A stretch of 64,000 bases of DNA from Hevea brasiliensis. Taxonomy: Eukaryota; Streptophyta; Magnoliopsida; Malpighiales; Euphorbiaceae. The DNA is taken from assembly GCF_030052815.1 (NCBI RefSeq), contig NC_079495.1:34653987-34717986 (forward strand), read 5' to 3'. Under the pieces are notes generated by a model. It was given only the letters and a program-made list of their open reading frames with translations, did not search any database and was not told where the DNA came from. Positions 11,352-24,355 of the stretch are shown here, piece by piece; within the stretch, counting starts at the first letter, position 1; each line of letters begins with the position of its first letter. Both the position numbers and the translations under genes were made by a program.

Positions 11352-13010
11352 ATGAAGCTCCGAAAACTTTGAGAAACTTTAGAAATCGATTTTCTAAAGT
11401 ATCTCATTTAAAAGAGCTTTAAATCCTGTGAGTCTCTTTTTCAGTATCCATGCATTACTCGGTGAGCTCAACTTCACTCCACTCCGTCCCTATCACTTTG
11501 GGTCAGCTCAAGTTTTTCAGCCATCTTAGTCTTCAACTCTCTAAGATTTGCTGATACCAGTGTTGGCTCACTTGTTATCCCAACTTTCTATAGGTAAGCG
11601 TCTAACCTGTTATTTGTTGAATACCCTGGATTCGTCTTTTTAAGTTTTTTTTTTTTTTTAAAAAGCGTCTAGTCACACTGAGTCTTAGAATAGGTTGTTT
11701 TAGCTCGTAATTATTATCTTTATCTTTTTTTTTTAGCACTTGTAAATTACATTTTTTAATAATCACCTCACTTTTTATTTCCCTCAAAATGGATGTTTGA
11801 GTCATCGACTACTGGTAAATACTCTAAAGAGTACAAGTAAGAGTACTGATATAGTAGTTTTTAGTCCAAATAAATGAAAATAATAGGAAAATGAGCACGA
11901 CTCTAGTAATTATGGAAAATTCAGAATAGGCTGAAGGGGGCGAAATGAGAAAAATAAATTACAAGATCGGGTCGTGGAGTGAGCCAAGATGATGAGACAG
12001 TGGATCGAGAATCGAGATAAAGTTCAGACCTCGGGCAGGCGACCCAAAAGGGACGGAGTCTAAAAAGTTCGGATAAAGTAATCACGCGGAAGATTAGCAA
12101 GGAGTTAGGCTCAACGTTCGCCATCCAGTTGTAAAATTCCATAGTCTAGGAAAAGCCTTTCATAGAGGTTTCCGTGCCTTCGGTAATTCTTTCCAATATG
12201 AAAGGGATCGGGATAGAACCCTTACCCGAATCCCTAGTTTAAAATTCTAATAAAACACCATTTTTATAAATGCAAGAGATCGGGGGAGAGTTCTTACCCA
12301 AGTTTCAGCTTAAATTTTCACAAGATATATTAAGAGATCAGGAGAGAGTTCTTACTCGAGTTCTCAGCTTAAATTTTCGCAAGATATATTAAGAGATCGG
12401 GGGAGAGTTCTTACCTGAGTTCTCAGCTTAAATTTTTATAAGATATATTAAGAGATCGGGGGAGAGTTCTTACCCGAGTTCTCGGCTTAAATTTTAGCAA
12501 AATATGTTAAGAGATCGGGAGAGAGTTCTTACCCGGGTTCTCTTAGCTTAAATTCTAATAAAGTATATTAAGAGATTGGGAGAGAGTCCTTTCCTGAATT
12601 CTCTTGGTCAAAATCCCAATGGAACATTTTAGATCGGGAGAGAGTCCTTTCCCTTCTAGCCCTAATGCTTTAATTAAAACTCATCAAATCCTAAACAACG
12701 GGTCTGCGAGAGAGTTCTTCCAAAGTACCCCGAATATTATGTTGAGGCTCGATGAGGGGCCCTCCTCAAGGTACTCATATCTATAAGCTAAAATTGCTCC
12801 CGAAAATATCACAGTTTTAGTATTCGTATTAATCCTTAAAACTCCCATTCACTGAAGGGTCATCCCATGTACTCGTGTTCTTGGGCGACTCGAAATAGTG
12901 AAATATTAAACATTCCTTTTATCCATTACAAAGGATTAACATCATCATTCTAACCAACTTATCAATCTCAATTTATAATAAAATACAATGTTAAATATGC
13001 TCACCCTTGT
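11352..13010 (+). other. Continuation of Tat-lineage LTR-like DNA
   Basis: Non-coding. It resumes the sequence interrupted at 7357. It contains a T-rich region (11640-11760), a GC-richer stretch (11920-12140) and a 59-bp tandem array (12203-12660). It is interrupted by solo LTR S3 at 13011. I could not find a clear LTR end inside it, so it may hold parts of more than one LTR. Confidence 0.4.
12203..12660 (+). repeat. Tandem repeat, 59 bp x about 8
   Basis: Units built on GAGATCGGGGGAGAGTTCTT recur at about 12275, 12334, 12393, 12452, 12511, 12572 and 12630, with a degenerate first copy near 12206. The spacing is 59 bp for the central copies, and the outer copies are more diverged. It is not coding. 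Confidence 0.92.
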
Positions 13011-16000
13011 TGTAACACCCCCGTTTGCATAGCCTAGTAGATTTCACTGTTCCGGTGACCGGTGTCGGTCCGGATAACTAAGGAGATTAGAGCCACACTT
13101 AAGACAACTAGAGAAGCCATAAACACAAATAATTAGTAATGTTTAATTAGTTAAGTATAAATAAGAAAAACAGAACATAAGAAGTTAAACGAGCTGAGAG
13201 TCACAGCGATGAGTGACCTCCTCGGGAACGACCGCGAAGTCGTTTTAAACTCAAATTTTGAACCGTAAAAAGTGACGCTGCGGTCCTTAAGACCCTTATG
13301 GACATAGTGGAAAAGAGAAAATCATGAAAAGAACCATAAGCTACCAAATAATTAGGTCGTGAGCCGGAAGAAATATAGAATTATTTGCAAACCGGATGTA
13401 CAAAGTAGGGGCAATTTGGTCAATTGACCCCGAGAGTCGACTCGACCTAATCACAAATAAAAATGGAGAAAAGAAAATTTCAGAATCGAGAATTAAATTA
13501 AAGAACTAATAGAAAAAAAAAAGAAAAAAAAAGAAAGAAGTTAGAAAAGTCAAAGGTGATGACATCATGAATGATGTCATAAAAGAATTAATTAAATATT
13601 TATTAAATTAGATTTTTTATGGTCTTCCCTAAGCCTAAATAAATAAAGGAAACAAAAGAAAAAAAAATTAGAAAAACCCTTCCTCTTCTCTCTTGTTTGC
13701 CGCCTCCCCTCTTCCATAAATCCTCCATGAAAGCTTTTCATTTAAGCTTACCTTTAAGCTTAATTTTTCATTACCCAACCTTAATAACTCTCATAAGAAC
13801 TTCATTAAAGCTTGTAGTTGCAACTTGAGAAGAGAATTTCAAGAAGAAAGAGGAGCTAAAGATAGGGTTTTGAGGATTTAAGAGAGGTGAGCATGTTAAC
13901 TTGTTACTTTCCATTTTTAATGCATCATTAGTTGTTGAATTAGCTTGTAATGTGTTAAAATGAAATAAAAATATGGGGAAGGACAAACTGAAATTTCGGC
14001 CAGCCATGGATGTAGGAAAGTTTGATGTATTGTGAATGAATTAAAGGTGTAGTAAGTTTGTATGAGTATGGTAGTAGGATAGAGATGCATAAATGTAGTT
14101 AAATACAATAATTTAGTAAGTTAGGGTTTTGGGACTTAGGGTTTGTGAACCAAAATTTGAAGAAATGCATAAATGATATCTTTGACCACTTGTGAATTGA
14201 AAAATGGTCAATAATGACCAAAGGAAATGTGTGGGAATTGTTGGAATGAAAACCAAATTCGTAGGTCTAATGGTCATGCTGCTGGCAGCATGACCAAACC
14301 CAATTTGAAGGACCAAAACTCAAATTTTACAAGTCCAATTGATATGCCACAAATTGAGGATGAAAACAGACATAAAAGAGCACAATTTTCATTAAGGAAC
14401 CATGCTCAAAAACTGACCAAAACAGGGTGAACAAATTGACCAAAGTGAAATGAGAGCAGGCTGCCATCAAGATTAAATCGACCAAATAAACAGTAACTGT
14501 TTATTTGGTCGTAACTCGAGCTAGGAAGGTCAAATTGACCTGAAATTTTACTAGAAATTAGATAAGGTATAGATCTAAAACTGTTATGAAGAACACCACC
14601 CCAAATTATGCCATTAACCCATTCAAATTATTGAGCAAAGTTGAGTTACCAAACCTGCAACTCTGCAGAATTTCTATTGAGCAGTAATGTTTGAAGGGTT
14701 ATAACTCTCTCTACAAAACTCCGATTTAGGCGATTCTTGAACCGATGGAAACCTAAGACATAGTAGAACATTTCATATGCAGAAATTCAGACCAAATTAT
14801 GAACTTAACTTAATCAAATTACCGACCAAAGTTGGATCAAAATCTGCCAGAACCCAAAATCTCAGCATGAACAGTGCACATGAACAGTAATTTATTTTTG
14901 CCATAACTTGAGCTACAAAACTCCGATTGAGGTGATCCAAAAATGAAAATACACTTAAGACAATAAGGAACATTTTCTATGAAGGAAGTTTTGCCAAATT
15001 CCAACAGTAGATTGACCAATGGAATAGTACAACTAAGAGCACCAAAACCGAAAATTGGCAACTTTGCCAAAATGACCTAAGCTTTAAGAAAATAACCAAA
15101 ACCAACAAGTTTAATGACCAAAATGTGGTATGTGGGTGAAGTTGGAGTTCCCATACCTATTAAGCCTTAGAAAGTCAACTATTTGACTTGAATAGTGCAG
15201 TGAATAGTAACTCGAAACATAAAATTTAAAGAACGTCGAAATTAGCACGTTAGAGCTAGGTATAAGTGAAGCTAAATTTATTTTGGATTTATGTTAAGTT
15301 CTAGTACTGAAACATTGTAAAATTGTGTGTTTCAGTTGAAAAGAATATCGGAAAGGAACCCGAGGAACCGAGTCGAGGCTAAAGGCGACTCATTTGAGGT
15401 TTGTGCACAACATCATTATGCTTTAAAATGTATTGATAAAGTGAATGAAATATGTATTTTACATTTGCTTTGAATTATTGAGAATTTATTTGTGGCATTA
15501 GTTATGATGTTTTGACTTAAATTGTTGGAAGTTATTGTGAAATGACAATGTTTAACAAATTGTTAAGATAAGTTTTGAAACCACAGTGTCATGACTGTAT
15601 ATTTGAACACCTCACTAGCACGACTAGTGGAGGTAATTAGTTTTGAATTTTGATTCCTTCTCTGGAGAAGTGTTGAGGTGTGCTAGTAGAAGAGGATGTG
15701 AATGGATATCCATATATTTGAGCTAGCTAGCCTTGTGATGTGATTTCTCTTTAGCCTCTGGCTATTGAGATTCTATTTGTTTCGAATGGCATGATCTAAC
15801 TGTGGGTTTTATGAAATGTGTTTTGATACTTTGAAATGAACTTGGTTTGCATTAAAATCTCATAATTCATGTTTTGTGTTTAATGCTCATGTTTAGTCAA
15901 ATTTTTGAATAAATGTGATTTTATTTTTGCATAAAGATTATTTTAGTATGTTGTGTACCACTGAGTCCTAGTACTCAGCGATAGCTTCTATTGCTGTCGC

Positions 16001-16618
16001 AAATACAGAGACTAGAAGAGCAGCAGACTGAGCTGCTGAGGTGTGAGGAGCTATCATCTTGAAGTCTTCGGGTATAATTTATACCACAGTAAATATTTAT
16101 TTTGATGTATGTATTGCATATAAAGGTATGGACATGTAAATGGGTCTTGAGCTTTTGTACAAAATTTGTATGAAGTTTGTAATAAAATTTAGTTTGTATT
16201 TCTTTTGATGTGAATTTTGTAAGGATGTATATAAATTGTTTTGTCTCAAATGAAATGATTGTGAAATTGTTGAAATTGATAGAGTTTGATTGTAAAATTG
16301 AAGTTGTGGTTGAGAAAAATTTTTAGAAGTGCTTTTTACAGGTATTTGAAGAACGGTTTTCTCAAAATACAGAGGAAACTCTGTCAAAATTTTTATAAAA
16401 TTTGCGAAAAAATAAAATGGGCCAAAATTTCCAACTAGCTTTTCACTTAAGTACATGTTTTAAATACTTATTAGAAATGCTCACCACTTACCAAAAGTAA
16501 GAAATTGTTTTAAAATCCCTTGTAGGGTGCTTAATGAGTTATCGGTAGGTGAAGTTCGGTAGTTCATTAAGTATTCTACGGGATCATGTTATGCCTTACA
16601 GAGGGGTAAGATGTGACA
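13011..16618 (+). mobile_element. S3: solo LTR of Tekay-like family A
   Basis: A 3,608 bp LTR from TGTAACACCCCCGTTTGC to GGGGTAAGATGTGACA with no interior. Flanks are CTTGT (13006-13010) and CTCGT (16619-16623), which differ only by C/T at a CpG. It contains a perfect TGACATCAT/ATGATGTCA inverted repeat (13560-13579), the exon-like block (15336-15398), and a second acceptor whose AG has changed to AA (around 16001). Confidence 0.9.
15336..15398 (+). other. Exon-like block inside solo LTR S3
   Basis: 63-nt block between TTGTGTGTTTCAG and GAG/GTTTGTGCACAA. Confidence 0.45.
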
Positions 16619-16677
16619 CTCGTCGAGGGACGAGGTGGGGTGCTTAACACCGTCCCCACCCGTATATGGACCCCAAA
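16619..16677 (+). other. 59-bp island of Tat-lineage LTR between two insertions
   Basis: Between the right end of S3 and the left end of E2. It reads as LTR-like GC-rich sequence (GAGGTGGGGTGCTTAACACC) and appears to continue at 48024 once E2 is removed. Confidence 0.5.
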
Positions 16678-18320
16678 TGTCACACCCTACCCCTCAGTAA
16701 GATGTAACATGATTCCGTAATACATCTAATGAATTACTGTGCTTCGTCTACCGATAACCCATTAAATATACTACAAGGGATTTTAAAACAATTTTATTAC
16801 TTTTCGAAGGTGGCGAGCACTTTTGGTAGGAATTAAAAACTTTTAATTGAAGTTTAAAGATTAGTTAAAATTTTCATACATTTTTATTTTTACGCAAATT
16901 TTGAAAAATTTTCGGCAGAATGCTATCTATATTTGGGAAAAACAGTTCTTCAAAACCTGAAAAGAAACACACTTCCAATATTTTCTCAATCATAACTTCA
17001 ATACAAATCAATTTCATCTCAATCCCATACAATATGCTCAACACAAAATCAACCATAATTGAAACATCTCATTTCCTGAAAGGAAATAATTTATCATTCA
17101 TAAAATACAAAAAGAATTATTTACATTAATTACAAAACTTAGAAATAAATTTAAATATTACAATAATTTACATTTTAATTACATACCCAAAATAATATTA
17201 CAAGAGTTTTTATACAACTGCTCAAATAATTTACACACATATATTTACATACATAATCAAAATCTAATATACAAGGGTATAACTAAATATCCGTACAAAA
17301 ACCTCAGTGTAGTCCCAACAATTGGCAGCTCACTCTGCTGCCTTTTTCCTTGTTCTATCTGTGACAGTAAAGAAAGCTATCGCTGAGTATAAAAATACTC
17401 TGTGGTGCACAATAAAATATAAAATGCACAATATAAAACATTTGTTATTAATTCACAGTTCAAATATTTCACAATCACATTTCAATTTTCAAATCACATT
17501 TATCACAAATCACAATTTGAATATTTCACAATTTTCAAAGCTTAATTTAATACAATTTGATCAAACAATTTAATAAACACAGTGTTGCCAATCACTAACA
17601 CAATTTAGGCCATGACACAAAGTTTCCGAATATGCCATGTGTACATCACGACAAGGCAAACTCACCCCACTAATCGAAATCAATGAGGGAGGTGGCTAGC
17701 TAGCTAATGAGTACTCACCCAAACTCACCTCAGATTGGCAAGCCAGAGAGGGAGGAATATAGTCAAACTCACCCCATAAATGGAGGAGGAACATAGTGAT
17801 ATTGCCATGCCAAGTGTGAATCAAAATAATTTAATCAAGTTATTCAAACATTTTATACAATTCACAAATCATATTTCATTCCAAACTTTTCATTTACAAA
17901 GGAGGCAACAAACTATTTTCAAATAAGATTTTCAAAGCCATAATAATAAAAATTATTCATAATATTTATTTCAAGAATTGTCAAGTAGAAACAAAGAATT
18001 TTAAGTTTGTTGTGCACAAACCTCTTTTGTCCACTCAACTTACTCAAACTTCCGTTTCTTCTTTAAAGATCCCTTTCTAATTGAAACACAAAAATTTAAA
18101 GTGCTTCAGCAATCCATTCAATTCTTTTTTAATAACTAATTCCAATAATTTTACTTTTGCAGTCCTAGCCTACCCAATACGGTTCTTAAATTTGATCCTT
18201 TACATTTTTGTGTGTAGTGACACTATTCAAGTCAATTTATTAACTTTCTTATGCTTAATAAATTTATTAGTTCTAATTGCACCCATATACCATATTTTGG
18301 GTGTTAATTTTGTTGGCATT
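16678..18320 (-). repeat. E2 3' LTR, distal part
   Basis: Begins TGTCACACCCTACCCCTC (reverse of the LTR end). It matches 44548-46196 of the E2 5' LTR closely. It is cut at 18320 inside the sequence TTGTTGGCATTGATTACC, which is uninterrupted in the 5' LTR near 46186. The exon-like block acceptor here has lost its AG (18083-18087). Confidence 0.9.
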
Positions 18321-18874
18321 TGTAACACCCCTATTTGCATAGCCTGGTATATTTTACTGTTTCGGTGACCGGTGTCGGTCCGGACAGTTAAGGGGATTAG
18401 AACCACACTTAAGACAACTAGAAAAGCCATAAACACAAATAATTAGTGATGTCCAATTAGTTAAGTATAAACAAGAAAAACATAACATAAGAAGTTAAAC
18501 GAGCCGAGAGTCAAAGCGATGGGTGACCTTTCCGGGAATGACTGCGAAGTCATTTTAAACTCAAATTTCGAACCGTAAAATGTGACGCCGCGGTCCTTAG
18601 GACCCTTATGAACACAGTGGAAAAGAGAAAATCACGAAAAATAACTGTTAAGCCAGTCAAATAATTAGGTCAGGGAGCCGGAAGAAATATGGAATTAATT
18701 GCAAACCGAGATGAACTGGCGAGGGGCAATTTGGTCAATTGACCCCGAGAGCTGACTCCTGACCTAACTGTCAAATAAAATTGGTGAAATGAAAATTTCG
18801 GAATCGAAAATTAAATTAAAGAACTAATAGAAAAAAAAAGAAAAAAGAAGGAAAATGAAAAAGGTGTAGGGAAA

Positions 18875-18905
18875 TGACATCATGCATGACATCATGCATG
18901 ATGCC
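18875..18905 (+). promoter_or_regulatory. Palindromic TGACATCATGCA repeat in the LTR
   Basis: TGACATCATGCA is duplicated head to tail (18875-18886, 18887-18898) and followed by the inverse half TGATG. The same block is at 37056-37086 and 63873-63903. Other LTRs here have a simple perfect palindrome at nearly the same offset. A bZIP-type binding site is possible; this is inference. Confidence 0.5.
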
Positions 18906-20651
18906 ATAAATCCCATAATTAATAATTTGATTAAATGGATTTTTGGGTCTTCCATAAGACAAAAGACATAAAGAAAGAAAAAAAAAAAAAAACACAAAGT
19001 CTTCTTCTTCAAAACGTCACTTTCCCTCTCCCTCATATCTCTATAGTTAAACCTCCATTAAAGCTCATCTTCGAGCTTTGAAACCCTTACCAAATCCCAA
19101 CTTCTTCCATAATCACTCCATAAAACCTTATTCCCTTCCCTTGAGAAAGAAATTTAACAAGAAAGAAAGAAGAAAAGAGGAGAAAAATTGAAGATTGGAT
19201 ATCAAAGTTGAGGTAAGCACATCAAATTGAAAGTTTGAGATTAATTGTTGTGTTTTTAGCTTGAATTACTTGTAAATAAACTTAAAATAAAAAAAATATG
19301 TGGGAGGGACTAAACTGAAATTCGTCCAGCAGGGAGGGGAGAGTGATTTGCATGAGTTTGATTGAGTTAAACATGTTAAAATGCTTGAATGAGTTGAAAG
19401 ATTGTGTTTATATGCTTTGAATTAGTTAATTACAATGAATTAGTGTGGTTAGGGTTTGAAACCTAGGGTTTTGAGGCAAAAATTTTGGAGAAATTGGTAA
19501 ATGATATATTTGACATAATGTGAAGTGAAAAATGGTCATTTGTGACCAAATGAGGTGTGTTAGAAGTGTTGGAATTAAAAGCCAATTCGGATTGGATAAG
19601 GTCATGTGCTGGCAGCATGACCAAAATTTCCTTTGAGGGACCAAAAATGAAATTTTACAAGTCCAATGGATATGGGACCAATTGGGGATGAAAATAGGCA
19701 CTAAATGACACAATTTTCATTTAGGAAGCCTGCCCATAAAGTGACTAAAACCTAGTGAACAAAGTGACCGAAGTTGAGAAATCGCAGGTTGCCCTGCACA
19801 AACTGACCAAATGAATAGTGTTTGTTCATTTGGTCATAACTCGAGCTAGGAAGGTCAAAATGACCTGAAATTTTACCAGTGGCTAGATGAGATATATACC
19901 TAAAACTTTCATGAAGAATACCAACCCAAATTATGCCATTAACCCAATCAAATTACTGAGCCAAATCGAATCACTGAATCTGCAGACTGCAGATTTGCCA
20001 TTTGAACAGTAAAGTTTCAATGGCTCTAACTCTCTCTAGAAAACTCCGATTTAGGTGATTCTTGAACCGATGGAAACCTAAGGCATAGTAGAACATTTCA
20101 TATGAAGAAAGTTAGACCAAATTATGGACCTAACTTGATCAAATTGCTGAACGAAGTTGGAATTAACAATCTGCTAGAACAAAATTCTGCAGCATGAACA
20201 GTAAACGTAATTTGCTTATAACTTGCGCTACAAAACTCCAATTGGGGTGATTATAAAATGAGAATAAACTTGAGACAATAGGGAACATTTTCTATGAAGA
20301 AAGTTTTTCCAAATTGCAACAGTAAACTGACCAATGAAACAGTACAATTAGGGACACCAAAATTGAAAATTGGCAATTTTGCCTAAAAGACCTAAGTTTT
20401 GAGAAAATGACCAAAACTAACAAGTTTAGTGACCAAAATGTGGTATGTGGGTGAAGTTGGAGTTCCCATACCTATTAAGCCTTAGAAAGTCAACTATTTG
20501 ACTTGAATAGTATAGTGAATAGTAACCCGAAACACAAAAATTTCGAGAACGTCGAATTTAGCACGTTAGAGCTAGGTAAAAGTGAAGCTAAATTTATTTT
20601 GGGTTTATGTTAAGTTCTAGTGCTGAAACATTGTAAAATTGTGTGTTTCAG

Positions 20652-20715
20652 TTGGAAAGGATATCGGGAAAGAACCCGAGGAACCGAGTCGAGGCCAAGA
20701 GGCGACTCGCTTGAG
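20652..20715 (+). other. Exon-like block inside the E1 5' LTR
   Basis: 64 nt between TTGTGTGTTTCAG and GAG/GTTTGTCC. It contains a 7-bp inverted repeat CGAGTCG (20685-20691) / CGACTCG (20703-20709). In the 3' LTR copy (38839-38902) the donor GT has become AT. Confidence 0.45.
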
Positions 20716-22035
20716 GTTTGTCCATAACGTATAACTTTTGTAAATTATTTCTGCATATTGTTTTGAATAATTTGAATCAATGAATTATGGCAATTTTTAT
20801 GATGTTTTGATTTACATTGTGGAAAGTTAGTTGTGTATATTTGAAATGACGATGTTTAGCAAATTGTTAAGATAAGTTTTGAAACCACAGTGTCATTACC
20901 ATATATTTGAACACCTCACTAGCAGGACTAGTGGGGGTAATTAGTTTCGAATTTTGATTCCTTCTCTGGAGAAGTGTTGAGGTGTGCCAGTAGAAGAGGA
21001 TGTGAATGGATATCCATATATTTGAGCTAGCTAGCCTTGTGATGTGATATCTCTTTAGCCTCTGGCTATTGAGATTCTATTTGTTTCGAGTGGCATGATC
21101 TAACTGTGGGTTTTATGAAATGTGTTTTGATACTTTGAAATGAACTTGGTTTGCATTTAAAATCTCAAAATGCATGATTTGTACTTAATTCTCATGTTCA
21201 GCCAAATTTTTGAATAAATGTGATTTAAGTTTTGCATAAAGATTATTTTAGTATGTTGTGCACCACTGAATTCTAGTACTCAGCGATAGCTTCTATTGCT
21301 GTCGCAGATACAGAGACTAGAGGAGCAGCAGACTGAGCTGTTGAGGTGTGAGGAGCTATCAGCTTGAAGTCCTCGGGTATAATTTATACCCTAACTGTAA
21401 ATATTTCTTTTGATGTATGTATTGCACATAAATGTATGGACATGTAAAATGGGTCTTGAGCAGCTTGTACAAAGTTTGTATGAAGTTTGTAATAAAAATT
21501 TAGTTTGAAATTCCTTTGATGTAAATTTTGTAATGATATATATATATATATAAATTATTTTGTCTCTAATAAGATATGAGAGGAACTATTTTATTTAATT
21601 TGAATGAAATGTTGTTAGTATTTTGAGGATTATTGAATTTTGAACTTGAGAAATTGATTGAAATGATTGTGGAGTTGTTGAAATGGATTGAGTTTGATTG
21701 TGAAATTGAAGTAGTGGTTGAGAAAAATTTTTAGAAGTGCTTTTTACAGGTATTGAAGAACTGTTTTCTCAAAATACAGATAGAACTCTGTCAAAATTTT
21801 TATAAAATTTGCGAAAAAAATAAAATGGGCCAAAATTTCCAACTAGCTTTCAACTTAATTACATGTTTTAAATACTTATTAGAAATGCTCACCACTTATC
21901 AAAAATAAGAAAATTGTTTTAAAATCCCTTGTAGGGTACTTAATGAGTTATCGGTAGGTGAAGTTCGGTAGTTCATTAGGTATTCTACGGGATCATGTTA
22001 TGCCTTACAGAGGGGTAAGGTGTGACATGTTTTAG

Positions 22036-22047
22036 TGGTATCAGAGC
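22036..22047 (+). promoter_or_regulatory. E1 primer binding site
   Basis: TGGTATCAGAGC, 8 bp downstream of the 5' LTR end. It is complementary to the 3' end of plant initiator-Met tRNA, the usual primer of Tekay elements. Confidence 0.93.
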
Positions 22048-22216
22048 AAATTTTTGAAGTATGTTTTAACCTATGAATTTGTGTCTTTTCGTTGTTAAGT
22101 ACAACTGCTCAATGTTCATAATTGTTACATACAGTGCATTACATCATGAATATGAACTAACGGGGGGAAATCTCCATCTGTTATTTGTTCAGGAGATACC
22201 CTAACTTCAGATTGAA

Positions 22217-23455
22217 ATGGAAGAAGGGGATCACTCAGTTGAGCAGTCTGTTGAAGCTGAGGCACAAGGGGAAGCCCCAGCTTTACCGAATGTTAGTAGG
22301 TCGCAAAGACCACCCACAAATGCCGCAGCTTCCTCGCATTCGCCAGATGGCTGCGATGTTTCAAAAAATGGCTGGGGTATGCCTGTTCAAGCTCCACCCT
22401 AACCACCTGTGGCATAACCACTGCCTCCAGCCAGACAGTATGATAAGTTATTGAAGTATGGGGCTGCAGAATTTAAGGGTACAGTGGACCCTTTAGAGGC
22501 AGAGCAATGGCTCGAAAGAATGGATAGAGTATTTAAAAAGCTGCATTGCCAAGATGAACTAAAGTTTGAGTATTCTGTGTCGTTACTGCAAGGGGATGCG
22601 TATGATTGGTGGAAGACCATCCCCCACAGCTTGGTTGAACCACCAGTGCTGACCTAGGATGACTTCATTAGAGAGTTCAGACAGAAATACATCCCAGATG
22701 CATATGTTGACCAGAAACTGCAAGAATTTTTGAGTTTGAAACAAGGAAATAGATCAGTGGCAGAGTATGAGAGGGAGTTCTCCCGCTTAAGTCATTATGC
22801 TGGGAGTCTCCTTACTACCAGCAAGGCAAGGTGCAAGAGATTTGAGACGGGTTTGAAGCCCAGTATAAGGATGCAAGTTGTGGGATTTCGACACAGCAAC
22901 TTCTCAGAGCTTATGTCTCAAGCACTTGAACTGGAGAGAATTGAATCAGAAGCAACCCCAGTGAAAGAAAAATCAGAAAAAGCTGAGAAATCAGAAAAAG
23001 ACAAGAGGGAAAAATCAGTTAAACAGAGTTCTGGTGCTACCTCTGGAAAGAGAAAGAAATTTAGTGGACACAGCAGGGGTCGAGGTGGAAGATTTGATAG
23101 GAGCAGATTTTCCGGACAGAGACCCCCTAGGTCTGGTTAGCAGTAGAGCAGGGGTTCACATTCTACCCGCCCCTGTGAGACTTGTGGCAAGATTCATGGG
23201 GGGGAATGCTATTGGGCCACTGGAGCCTGCTTTAACTGCGGAGGCAAGGGTCATTTAGCAAGAGACTGCACTAGTGCTCCGTCTTCGAGATATGGTCCAG
23301 CTCCTACTACTGCTGAGGGATCTATTCAGAGTCCTGCTCCCAGAGGTTCACAGTCAGTTGGCAGAGGAAGAGGCAGAGGTAGAGGCACTGCTTCAGGCAG
23401 TCAGGGCACAGTTGGTCAGTCGGGACAAGGAAGTGCTTCAACCAGAATCTACACA
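22217..23455 (+). pseudogene. gag: E1 gag (capsid and zinc knuckle), broken
   Basis: Structural protein that would form the particle. The start is MEEGDHSVEQ at 22217, 170 bp after the PBS. One frame runs throughout, through stops at about 22400, 22412, 22656, 23138 and 23144. The capsid domain follows (EQWLERMDRVFKKLHCQDEL, then AYDWWKTI, then a RFETGLKPSIRMQV stretch). After a lysine/glutamate-rich linker and a basic RGRGGRFDRSRF tract comes a CCHC zinc knuckle ([14 protein letters not shown], about 23230-23271). The gag frame continues directly into protease, as in a single Tekay polyprotein. At least one stop (TAG in PPVLTxDDFI) is a one-base change from Trp. Confidence 0.88.
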
Positions 23456-24355
23456 ATGAGACAGCGAGAAGAGGCTGAGACTTCTGATGTGGTAGCTGGT
23501 ACATTCTCTATCTCTGATCAAGAAGTATTTGTATTGTTTGATCCGGGTTCAACCCATTCATATGTTAGTGCTAGCATAGTCAGTTCACTTGCTGTTCCAT
23601 GTGTGCAAATGGGTTTTGAAGTGCTAGTAACTAGTCCGTTAGGACAAGAGGTCCGGGTCAACAGAATTTATAGGGACTGTCCTTTGGTGATCCAAGGACA
23701 TGTTTTTCTGTCAGATTTGATTGAAATGCCCTTCAGAGAGTATGGTATCATATTGGGCATGGATTGGTTAGCCAGGTATTACGCCATGATTGACTGTAGA
23801 CTGAAGACAGTCACTTTTGGTCTTCCTTTGTACAGTGATGTGGTAATACATAGGGAGAGGCATTTACTGCCATCAAACATCATTTCGGCTGCACTAGCCA
23901 GAAGGATGATCAGAAAGGGGCGTGAAGCATACTTGGCACATGTGATAGACACCCAAGTGGGGAGTCCAGCACTAAGGGACATCCCTACTATATGTGACTT
24001 TTCGGATGTATTTCCTGATGAATTGCCAGGATTACCTCCAGAAAGAGAGGTACAGTTTGAGATTAATGTTATGCCTGGTGTGGACCCAATCTCTATAACG
24101 CCATATAGAATGGCACCTGCAGAATTGAAAGAGTTGAAAGTGCAGTTGCAAGAATTGCTTGACAAGGGCTTTATCCGCCCTAGTGTGTCACCTTGGGGAG
24201 CGCCAGTGTTGTTTGTAAAGAAGAAAGATGGCACTCTCCGCTTGTGTATTGATTATCAGCAGTTGAATAAGGTGACAATAAAGAATAGATATCCATTGCC
24301 CCGCATTGATGACTTGTTTGATCAGTTGAAGTGCAAAGTGTTCTCAAAATTGACA
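23456..24355 (+). pseudogene. pol: E1 protease and N-terminal reverse transcriptase
   Basis: Same frame as gag. The aspartic protease has its active-site motif [12 protein letters not shown] (about 23540) and the later hydrophobic [11 protein letters not shown] motif. After a linker the RT begins ([64 protein letters not shown]). The frame breaks near 24350 at an A run: VFSKL replaces VFSKI and the protein shifts to the next frame. This stretch is otherwise open for about 300 codons, so the damage is recent. Confidence 0.9.

Larger units (their letters stand above)
18321..22027 (+). repeat. E1 5' LTR
   Basis: 3,707 bp, TGTAACACCC to GGTGTGACA. It contains the duplicated TGACATCATGCA palindrome (18875-18905), a GAGGTAAGC donor-like site (about 19211), the exon-like block (20652-20715), a second acceptor GCTGTCGCAG (ending 21307) and a TA microsatellite (about 21537-21551). 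Confidence 0.95.

Noticed and set aside
19426..19713. 95-aa minus-strand frame, also at 37613-37900, with a similar frame at 46722-46943
   Set aside because: It is simply the same LTR segment in different copies; the two E1 copies are expected to agree and the more distant copies are shorter or broken.
21537..21551. TA microsatellite, also at about 39722-39741
   Set aside because: Same place in the two LTRs of E1; length difference is normal slippage.
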